A stretch of DNA of 64,000 nucleotides from Conchocele bisecta (taxonomy: Eukaryota; Mollusca; Bivalvia; Lucinida; Thyasiridae): assembly GCA_029237695.1 (NCBI GenBank), contig CM055274.1, positions 14,559,505-14,623,504 on the forward strand, in the 5' to 3' direction. The notes under the pieces are model-generated. The model was not told where the DNA came from and did no database searches. It saw only the letters and a program-made list of their open reading frames with translations. Both the position numbers and the translations under genes were made by a program. Below are positions 1 through 12,682 of this stretch, in pieces. Position 1 is the first letter of the stretch. The number at the start of each line of letters is the position of its first letter.

Positions 1-50
1 TAGTTCTGGCACCAGCATCTAGCATCAGATCAGAAACATGTAAACACCAA

Positions 51-506
<456 letters not shown>

Positions 507-687
507 TACATGCGTGCAGGTATTTAAATAAACAGGTAGTCTATGTCCAGTGCTACTTGGCTTTACTGTCCTTAGGCCGTGTTAGTTGCAAGTCACTGAG
601 CAGTCAATCACTGCTTCATCAACATCGTTCTTGTTTTACATTTAGAGTATTAAGTGTACCTGGCTTCGCACACTTTTCATACATATT

Positions 688-2341
688 GTTGCGTAAACGT
701 TAAGAATAAGAAGTTGAACTGATATCTCGAAGATGGACAGATGAACGGACGAACGATCTGTGAGGGACGGACGAACGGATGATCAGTAGTAGGAAGAATA
801 ACTGTCACGTTTTCCATCTGTTATTATTTTATGTTTGCTGCCACCAGTGAACTTGTCACGATTTTACACCACATTTCTAGGATGTTCTTTCACAAACACA
901 CTAAGTAGTACATTGTACTTATTTTTTATTATAATTTCTAAGTATAAAATACAGAGTCAAAAACACAATTTCATAGATGTAATTTTCAATATCTAAACTA
1001 AATATCATTTGCCAAAATTTGCAGAGTCAACTATTTATTTCTAGAAGTTGACACTGTTAGTCCAGAACACAGAATACAGAATTCAGAATAATCCCTTCCC
1101 TTAGGCTCGAGTCTTGCTTTTATACTGCAACCTTCAACATGTTGATGATGTTGATAAAAATGGAAGTCACCACCAACGCATGTTGCAGACAAACACTTAA
1201 ATAAAACAGATATTATTGCAAATTATGATAGAAATAACGTAGAACTAACCTAAAAAATACAAGTTTCCTATAATATGACTGATATAAAAGGTTAAATAAT
1301 AATATAAAATGATCTAGCAGGGTTCAACAGAATCTGTTGCAGCATCCAACAGTGATAAAAATAGATTGCTCTATTCAGGACTCCAAATTGAGTCACTGAC
1401 CTGGCCTCAACTGGGTGATGGATGATTGTTGGGAATTGTTGGTTGATAACAACTCCACTGCACAACAGAAACTCAAAGGTTGGATGGTTGGATGAAATCT
1501 GTACAATGTTGTAAAATGAAACTATGCCAAAAGTAAACTTCTCAAGCAAATTACAAGTGTAATGAAGTCACAATGACCTTATATTTGATAAGTTTTCACC
1601 ATAATTGTTTCAAGAACCAGTGAAACTTAATTTACAACAGAGCTTAAACATGTACCCATTTTGGACAAAGGTGTTGTCAACATGTTGAATGGTTGCATTA
1701 AGCTAAATCTGTCTAAAAATAACTTTAACAAAACATCTCAACAGATCAACAACACAACGGTTGTATGGTTCGCACGGATCAACATTTCAACAGTTCAACG
1801 TAAAAAACGATTGCGTATAGATGAAAAGATGCAACGCAACAGGACAGTTCAACATTTCAACGATTCAACGGAAAACGGTTGTGTATTGATGAAAAGTTGC
1901 AATGCAACGGAATGTTTCAACATTTCAATGGTTCAACGGTTGGATGAAGGATGAAATGCAGAAACATGTTGAATCAGGTTGCAAAAATAGCTAAATCGGT
2001 CTAAAAATAACTTAGTCAACATCAACACTTGGATGAACGGATGGATGATTGGATGAAACATGTTGCAAACACAACATGTACGGTCCAAATGGTTACATTA
2101 ATTGTTGTTGCTCTTAAAATAACTTAGGCAACCAACGGTTGATGCAAACTTTTATATACAACATGTTAGAAGTTAACCTGACCCACATCTAAAAATAGTT
2201 AAGATTCAGGTAGCCAAAAATAATGGTTGGATGCAGGCTGATTGACTAATTGCCTCTGGACAAATATTTACTTACATGTATAAGAAAAAGTAGCAAACAG
2301 CAAAGAACCAGTATAGTCTGTTCTAATTTCGCTTCAATATT
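688..2341. mobile_element. 1.65-kb insertion in duplication copy 1
   Basis: Copy 2 runs straight from CATACATATT into TAATAATACC at about 6,205-6,215, where copy 1 has 1.65 kb of extra sequence. The extra block is flanked by ATATT on both sides (683-687 and 2,337-2,341), as expected of a 5-bp target-site duplication. The inside is rich in CAAC/GTTG words, such as TTTCAACGGTTCAACG around 1,780-1,960. No clear terminal inverted repeat or coding sequence was seen. The alternative is a deletion in copy 2. Confidence 0.55.
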
Positions 2342-3028
2342 TAATAATACCAACTGGAACCGCCAACGAACGTTCGTCATTTTTAGCGCGCCTTCTGAAG
2401 GAATGGGTGCTTATGGCATACCCTCGGCGTCGTAGGCGTCCGTCCGTCTGTATGTCATGGAAACGTAGACTGTGATTACACCATATAATGAGACACAGGG
2501 CTATATTGAAGAGTATTTACAATGTATATGCACACAAACAGTGATGTTTTATTCAATTTAATAGAATATAAAAGTGCTAAAAACAACAAATTTAATAAAA
2601 AAAAAATATAAAAAAAATGTAAATTGACCCTACCCTACCTACCTACTTTTTTTGAGGCGTTGACCCGAAATCAACCAATTTTTTGTTATTAGGCTTTACA
2701 TCATTTTCAAGCTATCTAACAAGGTTTCGGAGTCAATTAATCATTTTAAAAAAACTTTTCGTTTTTTCACTCCGCCTCCAGCTCCTCCACCTCTTTTTCT
2801 CCCATGTTAAATTCCCATAGGGAAATAAAATTTCGCAATAAAATCAATCATGATGATCATCAAAAAAAAAATTAAATAAAAAAAATTGGGTAGGGTGACG
2901 TTTTTTATTATTGATGAAAAAATACATACATTTAAGTATTAGCCGAAAGTTAGTCGGCAGCGACACGTGGAACAGACAGTAGTGTACATGTATTGGATAT
3001 GTAACCCTTACTATGCTAGACACGAACA

Positions 3029-3175
3029 TTGTCGTCTGCTGTTGCTTTATAGTTTGTATTCTTTCTCAATAACAACATGGTTTGACAGCACTTTAGGAAA
3101 TGATTATCAATGTGCTCTCAATGCATGTTTTGATGAGATAAAAATAGAAAATAGAAAATCAACAGCAGACGACAA
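3029..3175. mobile_element. MITE, family TTGTCGTCTGCTGTTG, copy 1
   Basis: The element starts with TTGTCGTCTGCTGTTG and ends with its reverse complement CAACAGCAGACGACAA. It is about 147 bp and has no coding sequence. Other copies are at 6,891-7,038, 39,020-39,165 and, more diverged, 39,857-40,041. Confidence 0.75.
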
Positions 3176-3252
3176 AATGTAATTCAGCAGTGTACATCTT
3201 AAACGTTATAGGTTATAGATGGTCACATTGAATAAATACAATATTGCAGCCG

Positions 3253-3496
3253 ATGTGGCTCTTTTGTGATCTGGAGAAATGGGGCTAAAATTAAAAGGAT
3301 TGTGATTGGTGTAGCCCCTGAGCAAAATAGCACACTCCGGTAGCCTGTTAGCAACGTTTGTTCTTCTTAGCAGCATGACGGGTGTTTCATTGATGGAATG
3401 CCGAACAGTGAAGATCCTGATCAACTGCACAGGCTGATCTGGATCTACACTGGTTGCAAAAACCCATAAGCCCTATTTCTCCAGCCACCGCCACAT
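3253..3496. mobile_element. MITE, family ATGTGGCT...GGAGAAATGGGGCT, copy 1
   Basis: The left end reads ATGTGGCT and then CTGGAGAAATGGGGCT. The right end is the inverse, AGCCCTATTTCTCCAGCC followed by CCACAT. Total length is about 245 bp. Related copies are at 7,114-7,352, 34,842-35,085 and 37,525-38,070. The internal open frame on the minus strand recurs in the copies only because the element does. Confidence 0.7.
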
Positions 3497-4043
3497 ATAG
3501 CTAGTATAGGGGGGTCAGTAGAGATTGGATTGGCTTCCTCGGGAGTTAGCGAACCTCTGTTTTACTGGTTTAGATCTATCCAGTGCAGACATGTCACACG
3601 GATATATGTTACATATTATGGATATGTATATATACTGCAACGATTTAAACACGCAACACGGAGATGTTATTAGACACCTCTATGTGATTATACATGCGTC
3701 CGCAGTGTACCACGTGACATTGATGTATCGAATCTTGATTATTTGGACAGATAATGAATTGCTATTAATTCTCATAATAAAATGTTTGAAAAATTATGTA
3801 ATGGATGAATAAGTAACATGTTTACGTTATTGTTGCATTTTTTTCTATCGTTTCAATATTTACACCAATGGTGAATTTGACAGCCAGAATAATATCATTT
3901 TCAAGCCGTCGGTCACAGAAAACGCATCGTGACCATTTTCACATATATACTATATTCACTATCAATTCATCAAATAGTACTCGGCAATAGCACGCGTCTC
4001 AGTCTGAATCTCACACATAATGGACAGATCTGTCCAGTCCAGA

Positions 4044-4426
4044 TCAATCTGCAGTAATTAGAAACCCGGTGAACGAGCTCCTCGAGTGTGTCAACATACC
4101 GCTGCACCCGCCCACAGCGACTGTGTTCCCCTTGTTGAGATGCACAGTCGCCGAGGTGGACACCTGTGCATCACCATACCTAACCCGGCCAGCAAAGACC
4201 GTTCCAACTGTAATGTTATTCATGTACAAATAACAGCCAATGTAGTCAAAGAAATATATCGTCACGCTGAAGTAATATACGCCAGGGTATCTGCACGTGA
4301 AGTTGCCCGTAGTTGTGTTGTAGTCGCTGCTGACGTCATACGTGACGTTTGAGAACCGGAGGATGTTCGGCGCGTCTTCCGGTACTGGCTCCGTAGATGC
4401 TGCGGTGACGGTGAATGCTGAAACCA
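4044..4426 (-). CDS. C1q-domain exon (copy 1), 3'-terminal coding exon
   Basis: This exon encodes a nearly complete globular C1q domain of about 127 residues. C1q-domain proteins are secreted trimeric lectin-like recognition proteins, greatly expanded in bivalves. Visible family features are the opening SAFTV, the LRFSNVTYD strand, the core GNFTCRYPGVYYFS, the LYMNN strand, an LNKGNTVAVGG strand and a TGFLITAD end before a TGA stop. Upstream on the minus strand is a splice acceptor (TTTGCAG) at 4,427-4,433, and the exon begins with two bases of a split codon. No partner exon is visible just upstream, where a MITE sits at 4,588. It may be a working exon or a duplicated remnant. Confidence 0.75.
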
Positions 4427-4587
4427 CTGCAAACCATTATAGAGAATTAGTGTTTGTCCTAGATTCTCCATCAATGAAAGTACCGCATTTTGAAGTATGC
4501 ACCCGTGACAACATGGTGCGTGTCTTGGTAACTTCCCACAAGAAAGCGTGCCCTCTGGTTTCAAGTATAACGTTGTACTTCAGTTCT

Positions 4588-4811
4588 GGGCCCGTTTCAA
4601 TATACTTCGTACGACTAAAATGGTATAAGTTCAATATTATGATAGTCTGTAAATTTCACATTAACCACGTTTTCGTATAAACGATTATTAGATTTACATT
4701 TATTGAGCCTAAGTTCAATAAATGTAAATCCATCCATTGAAATTTCCGACGATCCTACATTTTGCACTTACGAACATTTTTTAGTCGTACGAAGTTTAGT
4801 GTAAACGGGCC
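4588..4811. mobile_element. MITE, family GGGCCCGTTTCA, copy 1
   Basis: Inverted ends GGGCCCGTTTCA plus CTTCGTACGACTAAAAT bracket about 224 bp. The centre is a second palindrome built on GATTTACATTTATTGAGC. Copies with the same ends are at 38,681-38,922 and 53,496-53,674. Confidence 0.8.
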
Positions 4812-5963
4812 GAGGGTGAGCAATTAATGATTATTTAACATAACAGATATTGGCAATGTTAATGCGGTGTTTTCATGGTGTCGAAACTAAGGCAAACAAT
4901 AGAGAATACCCGGCCAGGGTATTTTTGCATTAAGTTTATCAGTCCAGATTAGGAAACGGGTATGAATTGCCGTTTCCGAGCCAAGCCTGATAAATATGTG
5001 ATAGAAAAAGGCGTTATCATATAGCGGGGTGATCAAATAGTATGCGGACGTTTGTTATATATTGAACACTGTATGTGATACAGAAATTAATATTACAACA
5101 TCTGGGAAATTAATCGATTTTCAATGATGGTTATACATTTCATGAACTTTACGCGAGTCGTTAGCTCACACTGACATTTTCCTATTGGAATTTGGAATTT
5201 AACTAACATGGGGGCTAACAATTTTTTTTTTATTGTGGGACCGATTTTCAAAATCTAACTTGTTTTATTAGTTACACCATTTCCAAGCTTTACCTTGGGA
5301 ATTTAACATGGGGGCTAACAAATGTTTTTATTTGTGGACCAATTTTCAAAATCTAACTTTTGTTTTCTTAGTTGGGTCTTAAAAACAAAGTGTTTGTTTC
5401 GGGTAAGTAACCCGACCCTACCTGACATTTTTATTGATAAAACGCCAACCCTACATTTTTTTAGCCGTGTCCGGGAAAAATATAATATCTCGCGGTTTCG
5501 ATCTTCTTCGTGAGACATTTCAGCAAAAAGTAAGTGTGGGGATTTGAAACGAAACAACATCGAAAAGAACAACAACAGAACATGGCATCCGACCGTTTTG
5601 TTTTAAAAATAAATAAAGAAGCATGCCGGCACGCATCGGAACGACGCACATTCGATATGTTTTCGAATGATGCCGTGTTCGCAGATCTGCAGGCTCAGTT
5701 TGGTGGAGGAGGGGCTTGTACTCTGGAGAATTGCATTGGGTCGAACGACGTTGGGCCGTGGTCGCAGGTCAATCCCGAACTGTACCAATCGAGGATTGTA
5801 AATTTAATGGACGAGGTTTATACTTCATACTTATGTTACATTTTGACTATAATACCTACAACTACAGGTGCTGATGTCTTTTGAGTGACCTTGAACATTT
5901 CCTTCATATCCAAGGTCCCTCAAATTACACCATCACCCATTTACCAATTACAGATCTAAATTA
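4812..5963. other. Intergenic or intronic repeat-rich stretch
   Basis: The stretch holds a diverged palindromic repeat at about 4,895-5,025 (CCGTTTCCGAG...CCTGATAAA words, related to 36,866-37,014) and two partial repeats of GGGGGCTAACAA at 5,210-5,340. An open frame begins with ATG at 5,582 and runs to 5,884. It may contain a short exon ending at a GT near 5,815, but I could not assign it to any family. Confidence 0.4.
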
Positions 5964-6890
5964 ATAGTTCTGGCACCAGCATCTAGCATCAGATCAGAAC
6001 ATTGTAAACCACCCCCCCCCCCCCCCCCCTCTACATGCGTGCAGGTATTTAAACAGGTAGTCTATGTCCAGTGCTACTTGGCTTTACTGTCCTTAGGCCG
6101 TGTTAGTTGCAAGTCACTGAGCAGTCAAACACTAGTTCATCAACATCGTTCTTGTTTTACATTTAGAGTATTAAGTGTACCTGGCTTAGCACACTTTTCA
6201 TACATATTTAATAATACCAACTGAAATCGTCAACGAACGTTCGTCATTTTTATCGCGCATTCGGAAGGAAGGGGTGCTTATGGCATACCCTCGGCGTCGT
6301 AGGCGTCCGTCCGTCCGTCTGTATGTCATGGAAACGTAGTCTGTGATTACACCATATAATGAGACACAGGGCTACTTTGTATATTGAAGAGTATTTACAA
6401 TGTATATGCACACAAACAGTGATGTTTTATTCAATTTAATAGAATATGAAAGTGCTAAAAACAGCAAATTTAATAAAAAAATAAAATATAAAAAAAATGT
6501 AAATTGGACCCTACCTACTAAACTTTTTTTCTGAGGCGTTACCCGAAACAACCAATTTTTTGTTAGGCTTTACATCATTTTTAAGCTATCTAACAAGGTT
6601 TCGGAGTCAATTTCCAAAACTTTTCGTTTTTCACTCCGCCTCCAGCTCCTCCAGCTTTTTTTCCCCTATGTTAAATTCCCATAGGAAAATCTTCTCTTTT
6701 TTTCGCAATAAAATCAATATTTGATGGAATTTCATCAATTAAAAACAATTGGGGAGGGTGACGTTTTTATTACTGATTAAAAAATACATACATTTAAATA
6801 TTAGCAGAAAGTTAGTCGGCAGCGACACGTGCAACAGACAGTAGTGTACATTTATTGGACATGTAACCCTTACTATGCTAGACACGAACA

Positions 6891-7038
6891 TTGTCGTCTG
6901 CTGTTGGATAGTTGATAGTTGTCTTTCTCAATAACAACATGGTTTGACAGCACTTTAGGAAATGATTATCAAGTGCTGTCAATGCATGTTTTGATGAGAT
7001 AAAATAGTAGAAAATAGAAAATCAACAGCAGACGACAA
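6891..7038. mobile_element. MITE, family TTGTCGTCTGCTGTTG, copy 2
   Basis: Same inverted ends and internal sequence as 3,029-3,175. It was copied with the segmental duplication rather than inserted independently, because its flanks match too. Confidence 0.75.
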
Positions 7039-7113
7039 AATGTAATTCAGCAGTGTACAGCTTAAACGTTATAGGAACATGATGGTCACATTGAGTAAAC
7101 AATATTGCAGCCG

Positions 7114-7352
7114 ATGTGGCTGTGACTGGAGAAATAGGGCTAAAAGGATTGTGATTAGTGTAGCCCCTGCGCAAATAGCACACTCCGGTAGCCTGTAAGC
7201 AACGTTTGTTCTTCTTAGAAGCATGACGGGTGTTTCATTGATGGAATGCCGAACAGTGCAGATCCTGATCAGTCTGTGCGGATGCACAGGCTGATCTGGA
7301 TCTACACTGGTTGCAAAACCCACAAGCCCTATTTCTCCAGCCACCGCCACAT
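7114..7352. mobile_element. MITE, family ATGTGGCT...GGAGAAATGGGGCT, copy 2
   Basis: The left end ATGTGGCTGTGACTGGAGAA and the right end TTCTCCAGCCACCGCCACAT are inverted repeats of about 28 bp with a few mismatches. It is the duplicate of 3,253-3,496. Confidence 0.75.
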
Positions 7353-7860
7353 ATAGCTAGTATAGGGGGGTCAGTGGAGATGGGATTGGCTTCCTCAGGA
7401 GTTAGCGAACCTCTGTTTTACTAGTTTAGATCTATCCAGTGCAGACATGTTAACACGGATATATGTTACACAGTATTGATATGTATATACACTGAAACGA
7501 TTTAAACACGCGACAAGGAGGTGTTATCAGACACCCCTATGTGATTATCCATGCGTCCGCAGTGTACCACGTGACATTGATGTATCGAATCTTGGTTATT
7601 TGGATAGATAATGAATTGCTATTAATCCTCATAATAAAATGTTTGACAAATTATGTAATGGATGAATAAAGTAACAATATTTACACAAATGGTGAATTTG
7701 ACAGCCAGAATAATATCATTTTCAAGCCGTCGGCCACAGAAAACGCACCGTGACAAAAATCCCACATATATACTACATCATAAATCATCAATAGCACTCG
7801 GCAAGAGCACGTGTCTCAATCTGAATCTCACATATAAGGGACAGATATGTCCAGTCCAGA

Positions 7861-8246
7861 TCAATCTGCAGTAATTAGAAACCCGGTGAACGAGCTAATG
7901 GAGCGTGTCGACATATACCCGCTGCACCCGCCCACCGCGACTGTGTCCCCCTTGTTGAGATGTACAATCGCCGAGGTGGACGCCTGTGTATGACGAGCCA
8001 TCATAATGCTAACAACGACCGTTCCAACTGTAATGTCATTCATGTACAAATAACAGCTAATGTCTTCAGAGAAACCTATCGTCGCGCTGAAGTAATATAC
8101 GCCAGGGTATCTGCACGTGAAGTTGCCCGTGGTTGTGTCGTAGTCGCTGCTTACGTCATACGTGACGTTTGAGAACCGGAGGATGTTCGGCATGTCTTCC
8201 GGTACTGGCTCCGTAGATGCTTCGGTAACGGTGAATGCTGAAACTA
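7861..8246 (-). CDS. C1q-domain exon (copy 2), 3'-terminal coding exon
   Basis: This is the duplicate of the exon at 4,044-4,426, with the same fold signature: SAFTVTEAS start, LRFSNVTYD, GNFTCRYPGVYYFS, LYMNDITVG, LNKGDTVAVGG and TGFLITAD before the stop. A splice acceptor (TTTGCAG) sits just upstream on the minus strand and the exon starts with two bases of a split codon. Both upstream coiled-coil exons (8,966-9,052 and 9,887-9,964) end with the single base needed to complete that codon. This copy is therefore the best candidate for a live C1q-domain gene here. A signal-peptide exon was not found. Confidence 0.8.
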
Positions 8247-8350
8247 CTGCAAACCTTGGAGAGAATTAATGTTTGTCCTACATTCTCCACCAATGAAAGT
8301 ACCGCATTTTGAAGTCTGCAACATGATGCGTGTCTTGGTAACTTCCCGAA

Positions 8351-8965
8351 GACCCCGGCAATACAGCAGCCAACATGTGCATATAAGTATTGAACATTCT
8401 CTAAATTTAATAATAGTTGTTAAATAAATAGCTATGTAATTTAATATTATAGTTAGTTCTTAAATAAACAGCCATGTATACGTAGAAGCACATCACAAAT
8501 AAATACAGATAATGAATATGTGTTTCCGTTAATCTTTTAAAGATACACGGTTATCGTCCCGGATATTAAGGGTGGTAATTATTAAGAGTGACACTTAGGT
8601 TTGATATATAAAGTATAACAATTCCAATTAACACGTCCGGTATTGGTAAATGAATGTTTATTTGACCGAAAAAAAAAATGTCATTTAAGGAATGGACGAA
8701 CATAAGCTCCCTATATTACAACCTGTGATGTGGAATTGTGCAGATTTAATATGGGGCAAGAATGAGCTATAATGTGAGGAGGATGGTCTAAAAACTATTG
8801 TTTTAGAAAATGACTCCGAAACCGGCAAGATTAGCTTGTCATGATGCAACTAAGAAAACAAAAGTGAGATTTTGAAAATCGGTCCACAAAATCAATTTTT
8901 GTTTTAAATAAATCTATTTTTCCGGTGATACGAGCAGACGACACGGTGTTCGTTTCCCACCTTAC
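8351..8965. other. Intron-like AT-rich stretch
   Basis: It lies between the C1q exon and coiled-coil exon b of the minus-strand C1q-domain gene. It holds diverged dispersed repeats: the words AACTAAGAAAACAAAAGT and AAAATCGGTC near 8,850-8,890 recur at 9,465-9,500. No coding sequence or RNA gene was recognised. Confidence 0.4.
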
Positions 8966-9052
8966 CTGGCCGCGATGCCTTCACTTCTGCTACCGTCTGC
9001 TTCAAACCTTCCACTTGTGTTGCTAGCTGTTCGACTGTAGTGGAATACACAT
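8966..9052 (-). CDS. Coiled-coil exon b of the C1q-domain gene
   Basis: This is an 87-nt exon with a clear acceptor (TACTTCCAG) and donor (CCAG|GTAAGG) on the minus strand. It encodes a heptad-like segment, STTVEQLATQVEGLK followed by QTVAEVK. Such a short coiled coil between the signal peptide and the C1q head is usual in bivalve C1q-domain proteins and drives trimerisation. The exon begins with two bases of a codon and ends with one, so it is symmetrical and joins in frame to the C1q exon at 7,861-8,246. Confidence 0.65.
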
Positions 9053-9886
9053 CTGGAAGTACGAACATGTCCGAACGTGAAAATATGCCCGCGGATCCGA
9101 TGTATTCGTGTAGTCATAAGGCGCGCATTTGTCCGAAACGCCGTGATTTTGTGTGTCGCCTCAAGGTGTTCGGTGAATATTCAACACAGATGCAACTATA
9201 TCGTGTATGGGTTGTGTGTTCATCTAAACGATGTTTAAACATTGTGATATCATATGCTTCAGCGAAATTTGGGAGTGAGTAACAACAACAACAATGGAAA
9301 TTTGACGTCGTGTAACCTACAGTCGGGACTGCGCCCCGTATGAGGTATAGTAATGCCAATTAAAAGTATTGGTAAATGAATGTTTATTTTGCCAGAAAAA
9401 TGGACGAAACATTCTAAGGAATGGACGAAACAAAAGCTAACAAGATAGCTTGGAAATGAGGCAACTAAGAAAACAAAAGTTAGCTTTTAAAAATCGGTCG
9501 TCAAAATCCAAAATTATATATTTTTTTTAATTTATTCCTAACCCATATATTAAAGTCGCATGGAAAAATAGTGTTTTCGCAATAAAATCATCAACTATTT
9601 TTACTTGTTGTTTTTCTTTGCGGTGGGGTGGGGAGAGTGAAAAATCTATGTTTAACCCTCGATGGTAACGAAGCGCAATAATATCAATACAATTTCATCA
9701 AATACTTTTTTGGGGGAAGGTGACTTTTGGTTACTGATGAAGAAGTACTTACATTTAACTATTTATTTAGACTTAATGTGTTTAATAGCCAACGTATGTA
9801 GGCAACAAAACGTGGACCAATAGTAGATATGAACAGACGGACATGATGGCAACTATATATACCTAAACATTCGTTTCACACCTTAC

Positions 9887-9964
9887 CTGCCTTCACTTCT
9901 GCTACAGTCTGCTTCAAACCTTCCACCTGTGTTGTTAGCTGCTCGACTGTAGTGGAACTCCTCT
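9887..9964 (-). CDS. Coiled-coil exon a of the C1q-domain gene
   Basis: This 78-nt exon is closely related to exon b (STTVEQLTTQVEGLK then QTVAEVKA). It has an acceptor (CACCTTTCAG) and a donor (GTAAGG) in the same phase. Either both are spliced in series, giving a longer coiled coil, or they belong to two duplicated genes. The flanking sequence just beyond the donor is also similar, which points to tandem exon duplication. Confidence 0.6.
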
Positions 9965-10429
9965 CTGAAAGGTGCGAATACGAGCACCGTTGACGTATTC
10001 GCGTGGCCATACGGCGCGAATATGTCCGCAGTGATTTTGGGGGCTGCCTCAAATGTTTTGTTTGAATATTCGACAAAGATGCAGCTATATCATATTATGG
10101 TTTCTAAATTCATCTAAACCATGTTTAAACAATGATCAGACTGCACAGACTGATCTTGACTACGCTGTCAGCTGTAATTATCAAATAATGACCATTCGGG
10201 GAACAATCAAAACAATTGCCTCGAGGTGCGATGGACGAACAGAGGCAGTACTGCCCAGAGGCCGAGGAGAATAGGGCTTCGGGTAGTATTTGGGTCTCTT
10301 TGGCATCTTGGACTGCGTATGCGCGGCCAATTAGCATAGCAAGGCTGTCTAATTTGCATAATTATAATGTTATTGTTAGTAGTTACCCATGTCGTTCGCG
10401 GACATTGAAGGTCCGGTCCTTCGCACCAG
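9965..10429. other. Stretch without recognisable genes
   Basis: No signal-peptide exon for the C1q-domain gene was recognised here. Open frames exist on both strands but overlap each other and show no domain or repeat signature. The words TGATCAGACTGCACAGACTGATC near 10,133-10,155 echo the MITE family at 7,114. Confidence 0.4.
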
Positions 10430-10925
10430 ACGTGGTTCCGATGTTACTACGCGCCATGCGCAAGGGATCCGCATTGTTCTATACTGACCTTACAACCACA
10501 CGTATATACAGAATAATACAAAATGTTAGGACTGCCCTGAACATGCGCAAGGGATGCGTTCCATCACCTAACAGACGTCAGAATAAGGCCCCTTTCACGC
10601 ATGAGACCTGTAGCTTGATCAGGATCCGCACAGTTCCATATTCACATTACAACCACAGGCATATGCAAACTAATACAAAATGATAAGTCTCACTATATGA
10701 TCTGCACGGTTCCATACTGATTTTACAACCACAAGTATATACAGAATAATACAAACTGCTAGGACTGACCCGAACATGCGCATCCATCATAAACATAACA
10801 AGCGTCAGTCTACAGGAGTGCCATAAGAAAACATTTCACGCATGAGACACGCGGCTTGTTTGCAGACCGTACCTTACAACCACACACGTATATACAAAAT
10901 GTTCAGTTACACGTATAATATGAAT
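10430..10925. repeat. Satellite array, left part
   Basis: About three degraded units of a repeat of roughly 180 bp. Recurring words are TTTCACGCATGAGAC, GATCAGGATCCGCAC, TTACAACCACA...GTATATACA and GAACATGCGCAAGGGAT. The array stops at the left end of element A and resumes at 33,411, so A inserted into it. Confidence 0.7.
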
Positions 10926-11933
10926 GGGCCGCGCTCTGTGAAAAACCAGACTTAATGACAACGTCATGAAAGCCTGAAAATGACGTCGCAAAGTTACGCT
11001 TAAATTTACCAACGTCACGTCTGATTTTGACACTTGAAATATTTGCGTCATTGTAATAACGTGTCCCATTTATAGCCGTACGCTTTACTAATTGTGGCTC
11101 ACAAATAACTTAATATTGGATAACCGTGGAATAAGTGTACAGTTGTTTTTATAGTGGTTCAGATAGTTGTCTGGTTTGTTTCGGTTTCCTTCAAGGAAAC
11201 ACGTAGTGATTTTGTCGATTATGTTTATACAAATGGGCATATTGCAAGTTATTTTTACAATATATATGGACGACTTGTGCTCTGACATTTGAAACTAAAT
11301 AACCATACGACCGGTAACACATGACAAAATCAGTATCATTTAATCATAATGCTAATAGTTATCTGCAATTAGTTATATAACAATAATTATTGCAAACAAA
11401 CGCGAGAACAATTGTAATTGGCGTAGATGGAAGCGTCTGTATGTTTCTTAATTTGGGTTGAAACGGGAATACTCAAAGAAAACAAACTTATCCGGTCTGG
11501 CGACCACCATCAGATATACATGCTTACAAATTTAAGATCGAACTCCGGGTGCATCTGTGCGCTCTCTACTAATTGTGCTAAACGGTCCTGTTCAGATTAT
11601 GTGGAAGTGCGGATATTGGTCTGCGATGCCCGCAAACGTTACTTTTATTAAAGAAAAGGCAAACAGTTAAATTACTGGGACACGTATTCTGGACAAAATT
11701 AGCCACGAATAAAACTGGGCACAGGTCTTAATTCGTTAAATTTACTGCTCGCCTGTTGAATGTTTCGAAAATCAACATAAAAATACAAATGGGAAATTTT
11801 CAGAAAAATAAGCATATCACAGATGTGAAATTATTGTACAGTGCAGTCTCCGTTTTTGTTCCACCGTAGACAACACTTGCAAACTCAACGCGAACGCAAC
11901 GGGAACGCAACGCGAACGCAACGGTTTGCTGTA

Positions 11934-12087
11934 GCGTTGTATACGTTGTTTAAACGTATAATACGGTTCGTACACGTGTAATACACATTGTCAAACCGTT
12001 TAGTTTAAAAGCGTTGTATACGTTGTTTAAACGTATAATACGGTTCGTACACGTGTAATACACATTGTCAAACCGTTTAGTTTTAAA
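11934..12087. repeat. Tandem duplication of a 77-bp unit
   Basis: Two nearly identical 77-bp units begin GCGTTGTATACGTTGTTTAA and contain GGTTCGTACACGTGTAATAC. They lie in the left arm of element B. Confidence 0.85.
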
Positions 12088-12682
12088 GCGTGTAATACGT
12101 TTAGGTTCAAGGCGTATAACACGCTTTGGGCGTATACATATGTAGCGAGATGAAAGAGTTGAAACGTGTACAAACGCTTTACCTGGAAGCGTGTATCTAT
12201 ATGAAAGCGTTGAAACGTGTACAACGGTTACACGTTTTAACACAAATACCTGTTCGGCCCCGATCTCTTCGAGGCGTCCTTGTTTCGTCCCTTTTAAAAT
12301 ATCGCGAATACATACCCTCAGATCGAGTTCAAAGTACATCGGCGGTGTGATTTAGCACTTCAATTGATCCCTAATCCCTGATGACTAATGAGTCACGCTT
12401 TTAACACGACAGATGTACCTTGTCGTTTATCAAAATGTTTGAGAATTGTAGATCACATGAGCCGGCTCATCAGGATCTGCGGCATTCCTATGTACATTTT
12501 ATATAAACAAAAATGACGCCTAATACAGCGTAATGTAACAGTTCCTAACTTATATGGAATAGCCGGGCCGATAGTCCGTGTCAGTTAATTGGGGTTAAAT
12601 ATTACGAACACAGATAAACACAGTGCATGGTTTCTTTATTTTATTTTAACATCATCAGAAATGGCTAGTCTAGGAACTCGCG

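Larger units (their letters stand above)
5964..8350. repeat. Segmental duplication, copy 2
   Basis: Near-identical in layout to copy 1 (1-4,545): same opening, short poly-C, same two MITEs and the same C1q exon at the end. It lacks the 688-2,341 insertion. Homology is lost near 8,350 shortly beyond the C1q exon. Confidence 0.85.

Noticed and set aside
3206..3430. Conserved frame with RHSINETPVMLLRRTN, repeated at 7,069-7,350
   Set aside because: The similarity is due to a MITE copied with the segmental duplication, and its frame ends differ.
5582..5884. Possible exon starting MASDRFVLKINKEACRH
   Set aside because: Open and begins with ATG, but I found no family, no clear partner exon and no duplicate copy, so it stays below the level of a call.
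10216..10683. 155-codon frame on the plus strand
   Set aside because: It runs into the satellite and has no domain; other frames nearby are equally open.
12676..12682. 6-bp target-site duplication of the Polinton
   Set aside because: CTCGCG on the left and TCTCGT on the right share only CTCG when shifted, and the CTCGCGAG palindrome also occurs inside the repeats, so I cannot claim a true duplication.
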